41,034 nucleotides of DNA from assembly GCA_011774835.1 (NCBI GenBank), contig JAACAK010000046.1, forward strand, positions 142,157 through 183,190, given 5' to 3'. Below are positions 31,823 through 39,497 of this stretch, in pieces. This DNA comes from Candidatus Kutchimonas denitrificans (GTDB lineage Bacteria > Gemmatimonadota > Gemmatimonadetes > Palauibacterales > KS3-K002). Position numbers and translations under genes: made by a program. Every line of letters begins with the position of its first letter. Position 1 is the stretch's first letter. The notes under the pieces are model-generated. The model ran no database searches. It saw nothing but the letters and a program-made list of their open reading frames with translations, and was not told the DNA's origin.

Positions 31823-33067
31823 TCACTTCACCCAGCTCGAGATCATCGCCGACATGTCGGGCAGGTTCTCGTAACTGCTGGTATCGAGGCCGGACGCGGA
31901 CCGGGCTCGCGCCTCGATCTCGGTCTCGGGAGTCCCGGCGATTCGCAGCCGCCGCCGATACTCGTCGAGGAAATGGTCGGCGAGCAGTCGCGGCACGTTG
32001 TCGACGAACAGGTGCGCGTCCAGCGGGCGGTGGAAGACGAAACCGGTGAACACGTCCGCGTAGCTGACCGTCTGGGTGTTGAACGGGAAGTAGTCGAACT
32101 GGTCGGCACCGAAGGGTGAGCCGTTGAAGTCGAAGCCGAGGCTCGCATCGCCCATCACCCGAAACGCGGCGTCCCACTTGCCGCCCTGGATCGGTTGCAG
32201 CACGGGCCGCTGGTCCGTCGAGCCGACCAGCACCGCGATCGAATTGAGCATCACGTTGGCGACCCGGCCCGGGAACGCCTCGAACAGGTAGCGTCCCACG
32301 TTGTCGCCACGCGTGCCGTCGTCGAAGGCGAAGTCGTTGAAGGCGTGGCGGAAGTTCATGATGACGAGCGCCTTCTCGTGCGCGTCGGCCGACGCCAGCA
32401 GAGCGCGGTAACCCGCGGTGATCTGCTCGGCCATGACCCGATCGCGGCGGCCCAACCCGGACTTGAACTCCTCGTATCGCGCCCCGTTCATTCCCGACCA
32501 GTCGAACGGCATGTCCGAGAGATGGAGCCGTACGTGCCGATCGCTCGCCAACGACTCGTTCAGTCGGTAGAGCTGCTCGATGAACCAGTAGAAGTTGTAG
32601 TTGTCCCAGATCGGGTAGTACGACAGGTCCCGGTAGATCGGGAGCAGGCGTTCGGCCAGCTCTGGATCCGACAGGCCGCCCGTCGCGAACACCGCGTCCA
32701 GTCGCGACTGCAGGTTGCTGCCGCCCAGCTCGGTGAAGATATGACCGACCCGATTGATGAAACGGGGGTCGCTCGCCAGGTCGCGGATCAGCTCGTACTG
32801 GGTGATCTCGGGGTGAGCCCGCTCGCACAGGATGACGATGTCGTGGCTGTCGAACAGCCCCATCACGTAATCGATGGGGTCCGTATGTTGGTCCTGCAGG
32901 AAGGCCACGTGGGGACCGATCTCCTCGGCGTACTCCAGGCGCGGCGCGCGCCCCTCGGGGCGGTCGGGTCCGCAGGCGTACAGCGGCAGGAGAAAGGACA
33001 GCAATAGCAGGGGTGGTCGTGACCTCCGCGCGGGGCTCGAAGTGCTGAGCTTGCAGCGACCTGACAT
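31823..33067 (-). CDS. Lipoprotein of unknown function, possibly EreA/ChaN-like
   Basis: 414 residues. The N-terminus has basic residues, LLLLSFLLPLYAC and a lipobox cysteine at 32 followed by GPD, so it should be a lipid-anchored envelope protein. The mature part has HDIVILCERAHPEITQYELI, VRLHLSDMPFDW and EKALVIMNFRHAF. This strand/acidic/His layout recalls the EreA/ChaN/Tiki-type fold of erythromycin-esterase and haem-binding proteins. I hold that assignment loosely and cannot name a function. It stands alone between guaA and the M14 pair. The 201 bases downstream (31622-31822) show nothing further. Confidence 0.6.
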   Translation of the reverse strand: MSGRCKLSTSSPARRSRPPLLLLSFLLPLYACGPDRPEGRAPRLEYAEEIGPHVAFLQDQHTDPIDYVMGLFDSHDIVILCERAHPEITQYELIRDLASDPRFINRVGHIFTELGGSNLQSRLDAVFATGGLSDPELAERLLPIYRDLSYYPIWDNYNFYWFIEQLYRLNESLASDRHVRLHLSDMPFDWSGMNGARYEEFKSGLGRRDRVMAEQITAGYRALLASADAHEKALVIMNFRHAFNDFAFDDGTRGDNVGRYLFEAFPGRVANVMLNSIAVLVGSTDQRPVLQPIQGGKWDAAFRVMGDASLGFDFNGSPFGADQFDYFPFNTQTVSYADVFTGFVFHRPLDAHLFVDNVPRLLADHFLDEYRRRLRIAGTPETEIEARARSASGLDTSSYENLPDMSAMISSWVK

Positions 33068-33234
33068 GCTCGGCTCTCGTGGTTTGGGGGGCCTCGCAAC
33101 TTATGAGATGTCCATGAAGCGCACAGGGTTGCTCGCGGCGAGCGATGTTTTCCACATCGTCAGGGTCCAGATCGCGATGCCGGAGCGTGCCCGGCGCGCT
33201 CCGACCGCCGGAGAGCGGGACCGGTTTGCCACCG

Positions 33235-33260
33235 GCTGCCTGTCGAAAGGCAGCGCTGCC
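33235..33260. terminator. Hairpin after M14 carboxypeptidase gene
   Basis: GCTGCCT (33235-33241) pairs with AGGCAGC (33248-33254) over a six-base loop, and GGCAGCGCTGCC (33249-33260) is itself a perfect palindrome, so two alternative hairpins share bases. It sits one base beyond the reverse gene's stop. There is no T-run, so a stabilising 3' structure is as likely as a terminator. Confidence 0.35.
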
Positions 33261-33261
33261 G

Positions 33262-35037
33262 TCAGCGAAGACGGACGGTCGTCGAGACGGTGCCTCCCTT
33301 CACGGCGGAATACGTAACGGTCATCGAGCCGGAGCCGCGGACCAGGTACTCGATCGTCCGCGTGGTGCGGCCGGGATGGCCGCTGCGGATGATGATCCGG
33401 TCCAGCTCCTCCTGATCGATCATCTCGGTGGGGCCCGGACGATGCTTGTCCCGCACCCAGCCGGCGGCGACGATCTCCACGTCGCCGTCCACGCTGAGCA
33501 GGTCCGGCCGCACCACTCGGTTCTGCATCGCCCGCACCGTGATGGTGGGAATCAAGCGCTCGTTGCGGATGTCGATCCGCACCCGGTAGAGGCCGTCGCC
33601 CAGACCCTCGACCGTCGCGTCGCCCATCGTCATCAGCGGCATCTGGTCGGCGTGGTAGAGGGTGAACGCCATGTTGCGGTGGAAGAGCTCCATGCTCATG
33701 AAGCGCGGGTTCACCCGGCCGAAGTACTTCTTCCAGCCGCCCATCTCCACCTCGCCGTACTCCGGGTGATCGAAGGGCGCCCACTCCACGTAGTTGTCGC
33801 CGAACTCGACCAGGTCATCGAAGAAGAAGCGTGACTTCTGACCCGAGATCGGGGAGTCGGAGTCCTCCTGCTGCTCCTGGAGCAGCGGGCTGCCGAAGTA
33901 CTGGCCGCCGCTCCAGAGCTCGTTGGAGAACGAGATGATGCCCAGCCCGTCGTTGGTCCAGTCGATCGAGCCGCCGTGCACCGTGTAGAGACCCTGCCAG
34001 ATGATCAGATAGTTGTAGTAGGGAAGGATCCGCTCGCCGTTCTCGGCCAGCTCGTCGTAGACCCGGATGTCCTCCTGCGGGTAGGTGCCCTGCCACGCCG
34101 CGCCGGGTCCGCGCAGGATCATGCCGCCGGAGTTGTGATACGATTGGACGCCGGCGATGTTGGGGTGCGCCATCCAGAAGTCGTTGATCGCCCGGGCCTC
34201 CGGGAGCTGGAACGGGTAGTCCATCGAGCCGCCCTGGATGTAGTTGGGCTGCCAGTCCGAGCCGTAGTTCCGGTTGGGGTCGTAGCCGCCCACCGGGTCC
34301 TCGTTCACCCGGCCGTCGCCGTCGTTGTCGATCCCCTCGAAGCCCAGCAGGACCCAATCGCCCACTTCGCCCTCGGGGACCGCCTCCATGATGCGACGAT
34401 CATCATGACTGATGCGATGCGTGCCCTCGCCGGGGGCGTACTTGCGGATCTGCTCGATCACGCCGTTGCCGTTCAGGTCGTCGGCGCCGTCCTCGTCGAG
34501 CAGGCCGTCGCCGTCGCTGTCGACGGGGACGTGGCCGGTGCGGGCGCCGGAGCCCGTGCCGTGCATGAAGTAGTCGCGGCCGTCGGGGTTCACCGACGGG
34601 AGGATGTAGAAGACGCGCTCGTCGACCAGGCGGGTGATCTCGTCGATCCGGCCGTAGTTCTCCATCAGGTACCAGATGGTGTAGAGGCAGACCTCGCCGC
34701 CCTGGATCTCGTTGCCGTGGACGTTGGCCTCGATGAACATGGCGGCCTTGTCCATCTCGTCGCCGGTGCGCGGGTTGTTGATCGTCATCATCCACATCTC
34801 GCGGCCGCCGTAGCTGTTGCCCAGCGACTGCAGGGTCAGGAACTCGGGCCACGTGTCGGCCATCAGCTTCGCCCGCTCGCCGATCGCCTCGTGATCGAGC
34901 CAATGATCCCAGGTCAACGGGAGCTCGTGCTCCAGCTGCGGGCCGGCGCTCTGCGCGTGCAGTTCAGGCATGCCGACCAGGCTGATTGCGCAGACGGTCA
35001 GGATCGCCAGCCCTCGAGCCGTTCGTATCGTCTCCAT
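33262..35037 (-). CDS. Secreted M14 zinc carboxypeptidase
   Basis: 591 residues from ATG 35037 with a signal peptide (GLAILTVCAISLVGMPELHAQ). M14 zinc ligands are present: NVHGNEIQGGE (His107, Glu110) and QSYHNSGG (His301). Substrate residues appear in VNPDGRDY and DPNRNYG, and the general-base glutamate in FSNELW (Glu373). Between them are calcium-type loops DSDGDGLLDEDG and DLNGNG and a second DNDGDGRVNED, which suggests Ca-stabilised folding outside the cell. A C-terminal beta-domain ends in a Thr/Val-rich strand. It should remove C-terminal amino acids from peptides. It follows a paralogue by 40 bases, probably on one mRNA. Confidence 0.92.
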   Translation of the reverse strand: METIRTARGLAILTVCAISLVGMPELHAQSAGPQLEHELPLTWDHWLDHEAIGERAKLMADTWPEFLTLQSLGNSYGGREMWMMTINNPRTGDEMDKAAMFIEANVHGNEIQGGEVCLYTIWYLMENYGRIDEITRLVDERVFYILPSVNPDGRDYFMHGTGSGARTGHVPVDSDGDGLLDEDGADDLNGNGVIEQIRKYAPGEGTHRISHDDRRIMEAVPEGEVGDWVLLGFEGIDNDGDGRVNEDPVGGYDPNRNYGSDWQPNYIQGGSMDYPFQLPEARAINDFWMAHPNIAGVQSYHNSGGMILRGPGAAWQGTYPQEDIRVYDELAENGERILPYYNYLIIWQGLYTVHGGSIDWTNDGLGIISFSNELWSGGQYFGSPLLQEQQEDSDSPISGQKSRFFFDDLVEFGDNYVEWAPFDHPEYGEVEMGGWKKYFGRVNPRFMSMELFHRNMAFTLYHADQMPLMTMGDATVEGLGDGLYRVRIDIRNERLIPTITVRAMQNRVVRPDLLSVDGDVEIVAAGWVRDKHRPGPTEMIDQEELDRIIIRSGHPGRTTRTIEYLVRGSGSMTVTYSAVKGGTVSTTVRLR

Positions 35038-35077
35038 CGTCTTCACCGTTCGGTAATCTTCTCGTGGTCGCATCTCG

Positions 35078-37069
35078 TTACCTCAGGGTCACCGTGGCGC
35101 TGTCGGTTCCGCCTTTCTGGGCGCGGACGGTGATCTCCACCCGTGCGCCATCGCGGCCCCGGATCACCCACTCGAAGCGCTCCCGGCCGTTCGAACCCGC
35201 GAGAGTCCGGACCGTGCTGGTCTTGTCGGCTCCCGTGACCAGGTCGTCCGGCGGTATCTGGATCTGCACCGTGGTGGGTTGGACCGAGCGGGAGACGACG
35301 CCGTGGGCGAGGGAAGTGGGGAAGTAGCCGGAGTTCTCCACCTCGACGGCCACCGTGAAGATGCCGCCGCCGTGCGCCGTCACCTCGGTCTCGACGATCC
35401 TGACCCGGGGCAGCATGCCGGCCAGCCGGGCGACGAATTCGCCGTGCTTCCGGCCGAGCTCGGGCAACTGGTCGGGGGGCGGGTTGATGGCCGCGTACGG
35501 TCGGAAGCCTCCGATCTCCACCGCGCCCAAGGATGGATGATCGTACGCGCTCCACTGGAGGAAGGCGTCGATGCCGGCGGCGTCGAAGGCCGAGAGGAGC
35601 TGCGGGTCGATGCCGGCGCCGCCACCGGCAGCGGAGCCGCCACCCGGCCGGCCTCGGGCGCCCGCGGGTCGAGCGGCGCCCTGCGGTCGCGCCGCGCGTG
35701 GCGGGCGCGCGTCGGCACCGCCTTCGCCGGCCTCACCGCCCTCGCCCTCGCCCTCCTCGCCCTCCTCGCCCTCCTCGCCCTCCTCGCCGGCGGACGGCAT
35801 CCCCCAACCCGGTGTGGAAAAGGACGGGACCCCGTACTGGAAGTAACCGTATTGGAAAAACGCGCCCTCGGGCTCGCGATGGATGCCCACCGATTCGATC
35901 CCGGTGATCGACCGGTAGGCCTCGGAGACCGCCTTGAAGTACTCGAGGTCGTCGGAGTTCACCGAGGTGACCGGCCGCCGGCCGGCGCCGGGCGGATTGT
36001 CGCGGCCGGGCTGGGCGCCGCGGAAGCGGGAGCCGCGGCGGCCGCCACCGAAGAAGAAACCGAAGCCCGAGGGCCGGGGCGCCTCGAACACCCCCGTCTC
36101 GAAGACGTCGGCGTGGGCGGCGTCGGCGAAAGCGACGAGATCGAGGGTCCTGGCGTCGGCCAGGTTGCCACGTGAGTCCGGAGGCGTCACCAGGTTGTCG
36201 CTTATCCCGAAGGCCAGGATCGCGGCGATGTTGCGATGCGCGATGACGAAGTCCATCAGGGCCCGGCTCTCCGGCTCGCTCACCATGTGCGGGCCGGCGT
36301 CGCGCTCCCAGTACGGGTACGCGTGCTGGAAGTTGCGGTTCAGGTCCACGCCGCCCGGGCCGTCCTCGTTCAGGAAGCCGTCGCCGTCCGAGTCGGTGCC
36401 CTCCCAATAGAGTGCGTGCTCCCCCCGCTCGCCTTTGCCGGGCTCCGCCTTCTTCATCAGCCGCGGCTCATCCGGGTCGACCGTGAAGTGCCCCGACGGG
36501 TCGGGGACCCGCATCACGGTGATCAGCCCGTCGCCGTTCAGGTCCTCGGGTCCGTCCTCGTCGATCCGGCCGTCGTTGTCGTCGTCGAACGGGCGCGCGT
36601 TTCTCTGCCGGTCTGAGCGGACCGAGGCGAACATGGCTTCCGCGGCGTCCGGGTTGACTCGTGGAAAGACGTAGATGGCCCGCTCGCTCAGCAGTTCGGC
36701 GATCTCCTCGCTCCCGCCGGCTTCGGCCAGCAGATAGCGAATCGTTTCCAGCGCCAGGGCGCTGCCCACCAGGTGGTCGCCCTCGAGGTTCCCCACCACC
36801 AGCAGGGCGGGACGCTCGTCGACCGGCGGTCCCGATCGATCGGCGATCTCGACCATCCAGATCTCCCGGCCTTCGATCGATTGCCCGACCGACTCCAGCC
36901 GGGCCAGGTCCGATCCGCCGACCAGCGAACGAAGCTCTCGGGTCAGGTCGTCGAAGTTCAGGTAACCGTTCGACTGCGCGTGGGCTCCGTCCGGGAGTCC
37001 CGCCACCGTGGCCAGCAGGCAGATCACGACCGCTGCGATTCTCAGGCCGCCGATCGATGGATTGTGCAC
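35078..37069 (-). CDS. Secreted M14-family pseudo-peptidase
   Basis: 663 residues from GTG 37069 behind AAAAAAGGAG. It has a signal peptide (IAAVVICLLATVAGLPDGAHA) and the same domain plan as its downstream paralogue, including FDDDNDGRIDEDG and DLNGDG loops and VDLNRNF. The zinc site is gone. The paralogue's NVHGNE is NLEGDH here (Glu96, His99, so His and Glu have changed places), the third ligand is in AFGIS (Gly288 for His), and the catalytic Glu region reads FSTPGWG. Two inserts are low-complexity: FGFFFGGGRRGSRFRG (about 337-352), and an EEG repeat followed by an Ala/Gly/Arg/Pro run (about 428-485). It is likely a binding or chaperone-like partner rather than an enzyme. Confidence 0.88.
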   Translation of the reverse strand: MHNPSIGGLRIAAVVICLLATVAGLPDGAHAQSNGYLNFDDLTRELRSLVGGSDLARLESVGQSIEGREIWMVEIADRSGPPVDERPALLVVGNLEGDHLVGSALALETIRYLLAEAGGSEEIAELLSERAIYVFPRVNPDAAEAMFASVRSDRQRNARPFDDDNDGRIDEDGPEDLNGDGLITVMRVPDPSGHFTVDPDEPRLMKKAEPGKGERGEHALYWEGTDSDGDGFLNEDGPGGVDLNRNFQHAYPYWERDAGPHMVSEPESRALMDFVIAHRNIAAILAFGISDNLVTPPDSRGNLADARTLDLVAFADAAHADVFETGVFEAPRPSGFGFFFGGGRRGSRFRGAQPGRDNPPGAGRRPVTSVNSDDLEYFKAVSEAYRSITGIESVGIHREPEGAFFQYGYFQYGVPSFSTPGWGMPSAGEEGEEGEEGEEGEGEGGEAGEGGADARPPRAARPQGAARPAGARGRPGGGSAAGGGAGIDPQLLSAFDAAGIDAFLQWSAYDHPSLGAVEIGGFRPYAAINPPPDQLPELGRKHGEFVARLAGMLPRVRIVETEVTAHGGGIFTVAVEVENSGYFPTSLAHGVVSRSVQPTTVQIQIPPDDLVTGADKTSTVRTLAGSNGRERFEWVIRGRDGARVEITVRAQKGGTDSATVTLR
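35739..35790. repeat. In-frame tandem 9-base repeat
   Basis: About four perfect copies of CCTCCTCGC, plus degenerate flanking copies, on the forward strand; on the reverse strand they encode Glu-Glu-Gly repeats in the M14 pseudo-peptidase. Such units can change number by slippage without shifting the frame. Confidence 0.8.
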
Positions 37070-37251
37070 GACAACGCTCCTTTTTTGCCGGTAGTCGAGA
37101 CAGAATAAGCGAGAAATTGGAGCGCGGCCAGTGGATTGGCAGCGACCACCCGAGTGGAATCGGGAGGATGACGATCCAGGAACGGATACGCGAACAGGGT
37201 ACTGGAGCCGCAGGTGTCACTCCGCTAGGTTGCGGGCGAAAGGAGCTGAAC

Positions 37252-37446
37252 ATGACGAGTGAAAAGAGCTGGAAAATCATCCAGGGCGCCGCGGGCGATG
37301 ACGACAACGCTGGCGGCGTCGGCGAGCCCTTGATCGAATGCCCGCGAGGACACGAAAGAAGAGTGTCCAGGCAGGAGCGGACCGAGAGCGTCATCTGGTG
37401 CGAGAAGTGCGGCCAGAGCTATCAGATCGATTGGCAGGCGAGCTGA
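37252..37446 (+). CDS. Small zinc-ribbon-like protein
   Basis: 64 residues from ATG 37252, with AAGGAG seven bases upstream. Four metal-type residues sit as CPRGH (about 30-34) and WCEKCG (about 49-54), a likely zinc ribbon. The N-terminal half is Asp/Gly-rich (GAAGDDDNAGG). I do not recognise a named family. It is divergent from the M14 pair across a 182-base gap that should hold both promoters; no clear consensus is seen there. Confidence 0.65.
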   Translation: MTSEKSWKIIQGAAGDDDNAGGVGEPLIECPRGHERRVSRQERTESVIWCEKCGQSYQIDWQAS

Positions 37447-37781
37447 GTCGTCGCCCGGCGCAGCCCGCCGGGTCCCGTCACCTTCGGTAAAATGCTCCGC
37501 CCCATCCGGTAAAATCTTCACCGCCACGGGTCGTCCGGGCGGTTGCGACGCGTCGCTCCCGGGCGGCTAACCCCAGTCACCGGACGAGCTTAATAGGATC
37601 CGCCCCCGCTCGGCACATCTCTTGCCCTCCTAACAAGTGCCTGAGCCGCCGCTCGAGTCCTTCTCGGGCCTCCCTCTCAAGCGGCACCTGCACGAACAGG
37701 CTTCGTAATTATCCGCCAACCCCCCCGCACTCGGCATCGGGTGTCAGGCTCAGGTTCGATCTCATCTGCCTCGGAGGGCGT
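37447..37781. other. 335-base gap with hairpin and short direct repeats
   Basis: A hairpin CCCGGCG / CGCCGGG (37454-37460 and 37466-37472) directly follows the zinc-ribbon gene and may end its transcript, though no T-run follows. Two direct repeats share CGGTAAAAT then a TC-CCGCC-like end (37483-37501 and 37505-37525). From 37526 to 37781 I see no gene or structure beyond the PAP2 upstream sequence. Confidence 0.4.
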
Positions 37782-38660
37782 GTGGCAAGCCGAACCAGAG
37801 AGCGATACGCACCGCGAACGGGCCGAAGCTGTGGCTCGACCGTCTCGACGCGCGGGGGGCGCGCCGTACGCTCGGTCGTCCTGGCGCTTCTGCTGACCGT
37901 GACGATCACGCCGCCGTTGTCCGGCCAATCGCCGTCCCTCTTCGTCACCGATCCCGGCGCGCTGTTCGATACGGGCGACGCCGTGGTGCTTCTGGGCCTG
38001 GTCGCGCTGCACGCGGCGTTCTTGCCCGTGGATGGCGAAGTTCACGGCGGGATTCAGGATATGAGGTCGGGCGCCACGGACGCCCTGGCCGCGGTCGTGG
38101 AACCGATGGGCCGATCGGCGCTCTGGTTCGAGGCCTCCGCCACCAGCTACGTGATCGGCAAGATCCTCGGCGAGGAGAGGGTGGCGGATGTGGGGCTGCA
38201 CCTGTTTCTGTCCCTGGGACTCTCCAACGCCATCTCCGTTGGTCTCAAGGACTTGAGCGGGCGGGCGCGACCCTGCTGGGGAGACGGGCTCGACCCCGAC
38301 CCGAACTCCTGGAGCCTCTACGGCGGCGCGAGCGATGCCGGTCGCCGCTCCTACCCCTCCAACCACGCCACGTCCGCTTTCACCGTTGCCGCCGTTCTGT
38401 CCGAAGAGCTGGGCGGCGCCACGCCCTGGATCGCCTATCCGGTGGCGGGGCTCGTCGCCTGGTCCCGCGTGCACGACAACGCCCACTGGGCCAGCGACGT
38501 GACGCTGGGCGCCGCGGTGGGCATCTTCAGCGCCCGACTGATGGTCCGACACGGGCATAGTGTGCTCGGGGGTCTGGAGGAATCGCTGCTGGTCGAGAGC
38601 GATGCCGATGGCGAGAGCGTCCGCCTTGGCCTGCAGCTGGAGCTCGGCGGGGGCCGCTAG
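37782..38660 (+). CDS. PAP2-superfamily phosphatase, exported
   Basis: 292 residues from GTG 37782; the true start could be a few codons downstream. An N-terminal signal-like segment (VRSVVLALLLTVTITPPLSGQ) sits behind a basic leader. The three PAP2 motifs are present: KDLSGRARP (KxxxxxxRP), SYPSNHAT (PSGH-type) and SRVHDNAHWASDV (SRxxxxxHxxxD), with the catalytic histidines in place. Family members dephosphorylate lipid phosphates such as phosphatidate or undecaprenyl pyrophosphate at the membrane. The substrate is not predictable here. It stands alone, followed by a strong hairpin. Confidence 0.88.
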   Translation: MASRTRERYAPRTGRSCGSTVSTRGGRAVRSVVLALLLTVTITPPLSGQSPSLFVTDPGALFDTGDAVVLLGLVALHAAFLPVDGEVHGGIQDMRSGATDALAAVVEPMGRSALWFEASATSYVIGKILGEERVADVGLHLFLSLGLSNAISVGLKDLSGRARPCWGDGLDPDPNSWSLYGGASDAGRRSYPSNHATSAFTVAAVLSEELGGATPWIAYPVAGLVAWSRVHDNAHWASDVTLGAAVGIFSARLMVRHGHSVLGGLEESLLVESDADGESVRLGLQLELGGGR

Positions 38661-38704
38661 CGCCGGTTCCGCAAGCCAGCACGGATAACGTGAAGAAACA
38701 GCAA

Positions 38705-38728
38705 AGGGCGGAGCCACGGCTCCGCCCT
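38705..38728. terminator. Strong hairpin after PAP2 gene
   Basis: AGGGCGGAGCC (38705-38715) and GGCTCCGCCCT (38718-38728) pair perfectly over a two-base gap. A second palindrome ATCGCTAGCGAT follows within two bases. It lies between the ends of two convergent reading frames, so it is probably a bidirectional terminator, though T-runs are lacking. Confidence 0.6.
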
Positions 38729-38753
38729 ATCGCTAGCGATCTACCGGCTCGCT

Positions 38754-39059
38754 TCAGCTGGCCGTCGAGTGGATCGCGAACGCCGCGCCCTGCGGGTCCA
38801 CGCACTGGGCGATCAGGTCGCCGCCCGGCACCTCCATCGGGCCGTTCAGGATCTGGCCGCCCAGCTTCTTCACCTCCTCCACCGACTCGTTCACATCGTC
38901 GACCATGATGTACAGCAGCCACCCGGGTTGCCCCGGCATCTCGTCCGGCCTGTCGAACATGCCGCCCAGGGGGTGGGCGCCGCCATGGAACATCTGGTAC
39001 ATGTTGCCTTCGCCCATGTCCATCGCGTCGGCCTTCTGCCAGCCGAACCCGGTTGACAG
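38754..39059 (-). pseudogene. Glyoxalase/VOC-family gene lacking its 5' end
   Basis: The reverse strand encodes the second half of a VOC protein: FGWQKADAMDMGEG, GGMFDRPDEMP, WLLYIMVDDVNESVEEVKKLGG and VDPQGAAFAIHSTA. VOC proteins of this type have about 115-130 residues. Similarity starts abruptly near 39052 (FGWQ), so the first beta-alpha-beta unit with its metal ligand is missing, and the upstream bases are the promoter of the GntR gene. An internal ATG at 39023 could give 89 residues, but that would be an incomplete fold. It was probably truncated by the event that brought in the neighbouring GntR/ABC genes. Confidence 0.6.
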
Positions 39060-39102
39060 TAGCGGGCGGGAGTGTATTATTGTATCAGTAAACCAGTACA
39101 CT
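39053..39102 (+). promoter_or_regulatory. Promoter and operator of the GntR/ABC operon
   Basis: A perfect TTGACA (39053-39058), 16 bases, then TATTAT (39075-39080). Overlapping the -10 is an imperfect palindrome with ends AGTGTA (39071-39076) and TACACT (39097-39102), a likely site for the GntR protein itself. The stretch is markedly AT-richer than its surroundings. Confidence 0.65.
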
Positions 39103-39119
39103 GCCAGCAACCTCGGTAC

Positions 39120-39497
39120 ATGTTCAGCCAGATCGATCCTCGCAGCCCGATTCCTCTCTACGAACAGATCGCCACCCGGATCCGGGTGGCGGTGGCGGCG
39201 GCGGAGCTGCGGCCGGGCGACGCGCTCCCCTCGGTCCGGGGGCTGGCGAAGCGTCTGCGGGTGAACCCGGCGACGGTGGTGCAGGCGTACCGGGAGCTGG
39301 AGGGAGACGGGTTCGTGGAGATGCGGCAGGGAGCGGGCACGTTCGTCCGGGAGATCGGGCCGGCGCTCCGCACGCGGGCCCGGGCCGACCAGGCGCGGCG
39401 TCTGGTGCGGGCGGTGCTGGAGGAGGCGGCGGTCCTGGGTCTGAACGGTCAGGAGATCATGGGGGCGTTGCAGAGCGAGCTGGGGGAGAAGGTATGA
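39120..39497 (+). CDS. GntR-family repressor, YtrA-like
   Basis: 125 residues from ATG 39120. The winged-helix GntR domain (about 8-75) shows PIPLYEQIATRIRVAVAAAEL, GDALPSVRGLAKRLRVNPATV and YRELEGDGFVE. It is followed only by a short helical tail, which is the YtrA subfamily plan with no effector-binding domain of normal size. YtrA proteins usually repress the ABC transporter genes that follow them, and here the stop overlaps the ATPase start by four bases. The palindrome at 39071-39102 is its likely operator. Confidence 0.9.
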   Translation: MFSQIDPRSPIPLYEQIATRIRVAVAAAELRPGDALPSVRGLAKRLRVNPATVVQAYRELEGDGFVEMRQGAGTFVREIGPALRTRARADQARRLVRAVLEEAAVLGLNGQEIMGALQSELGEKV

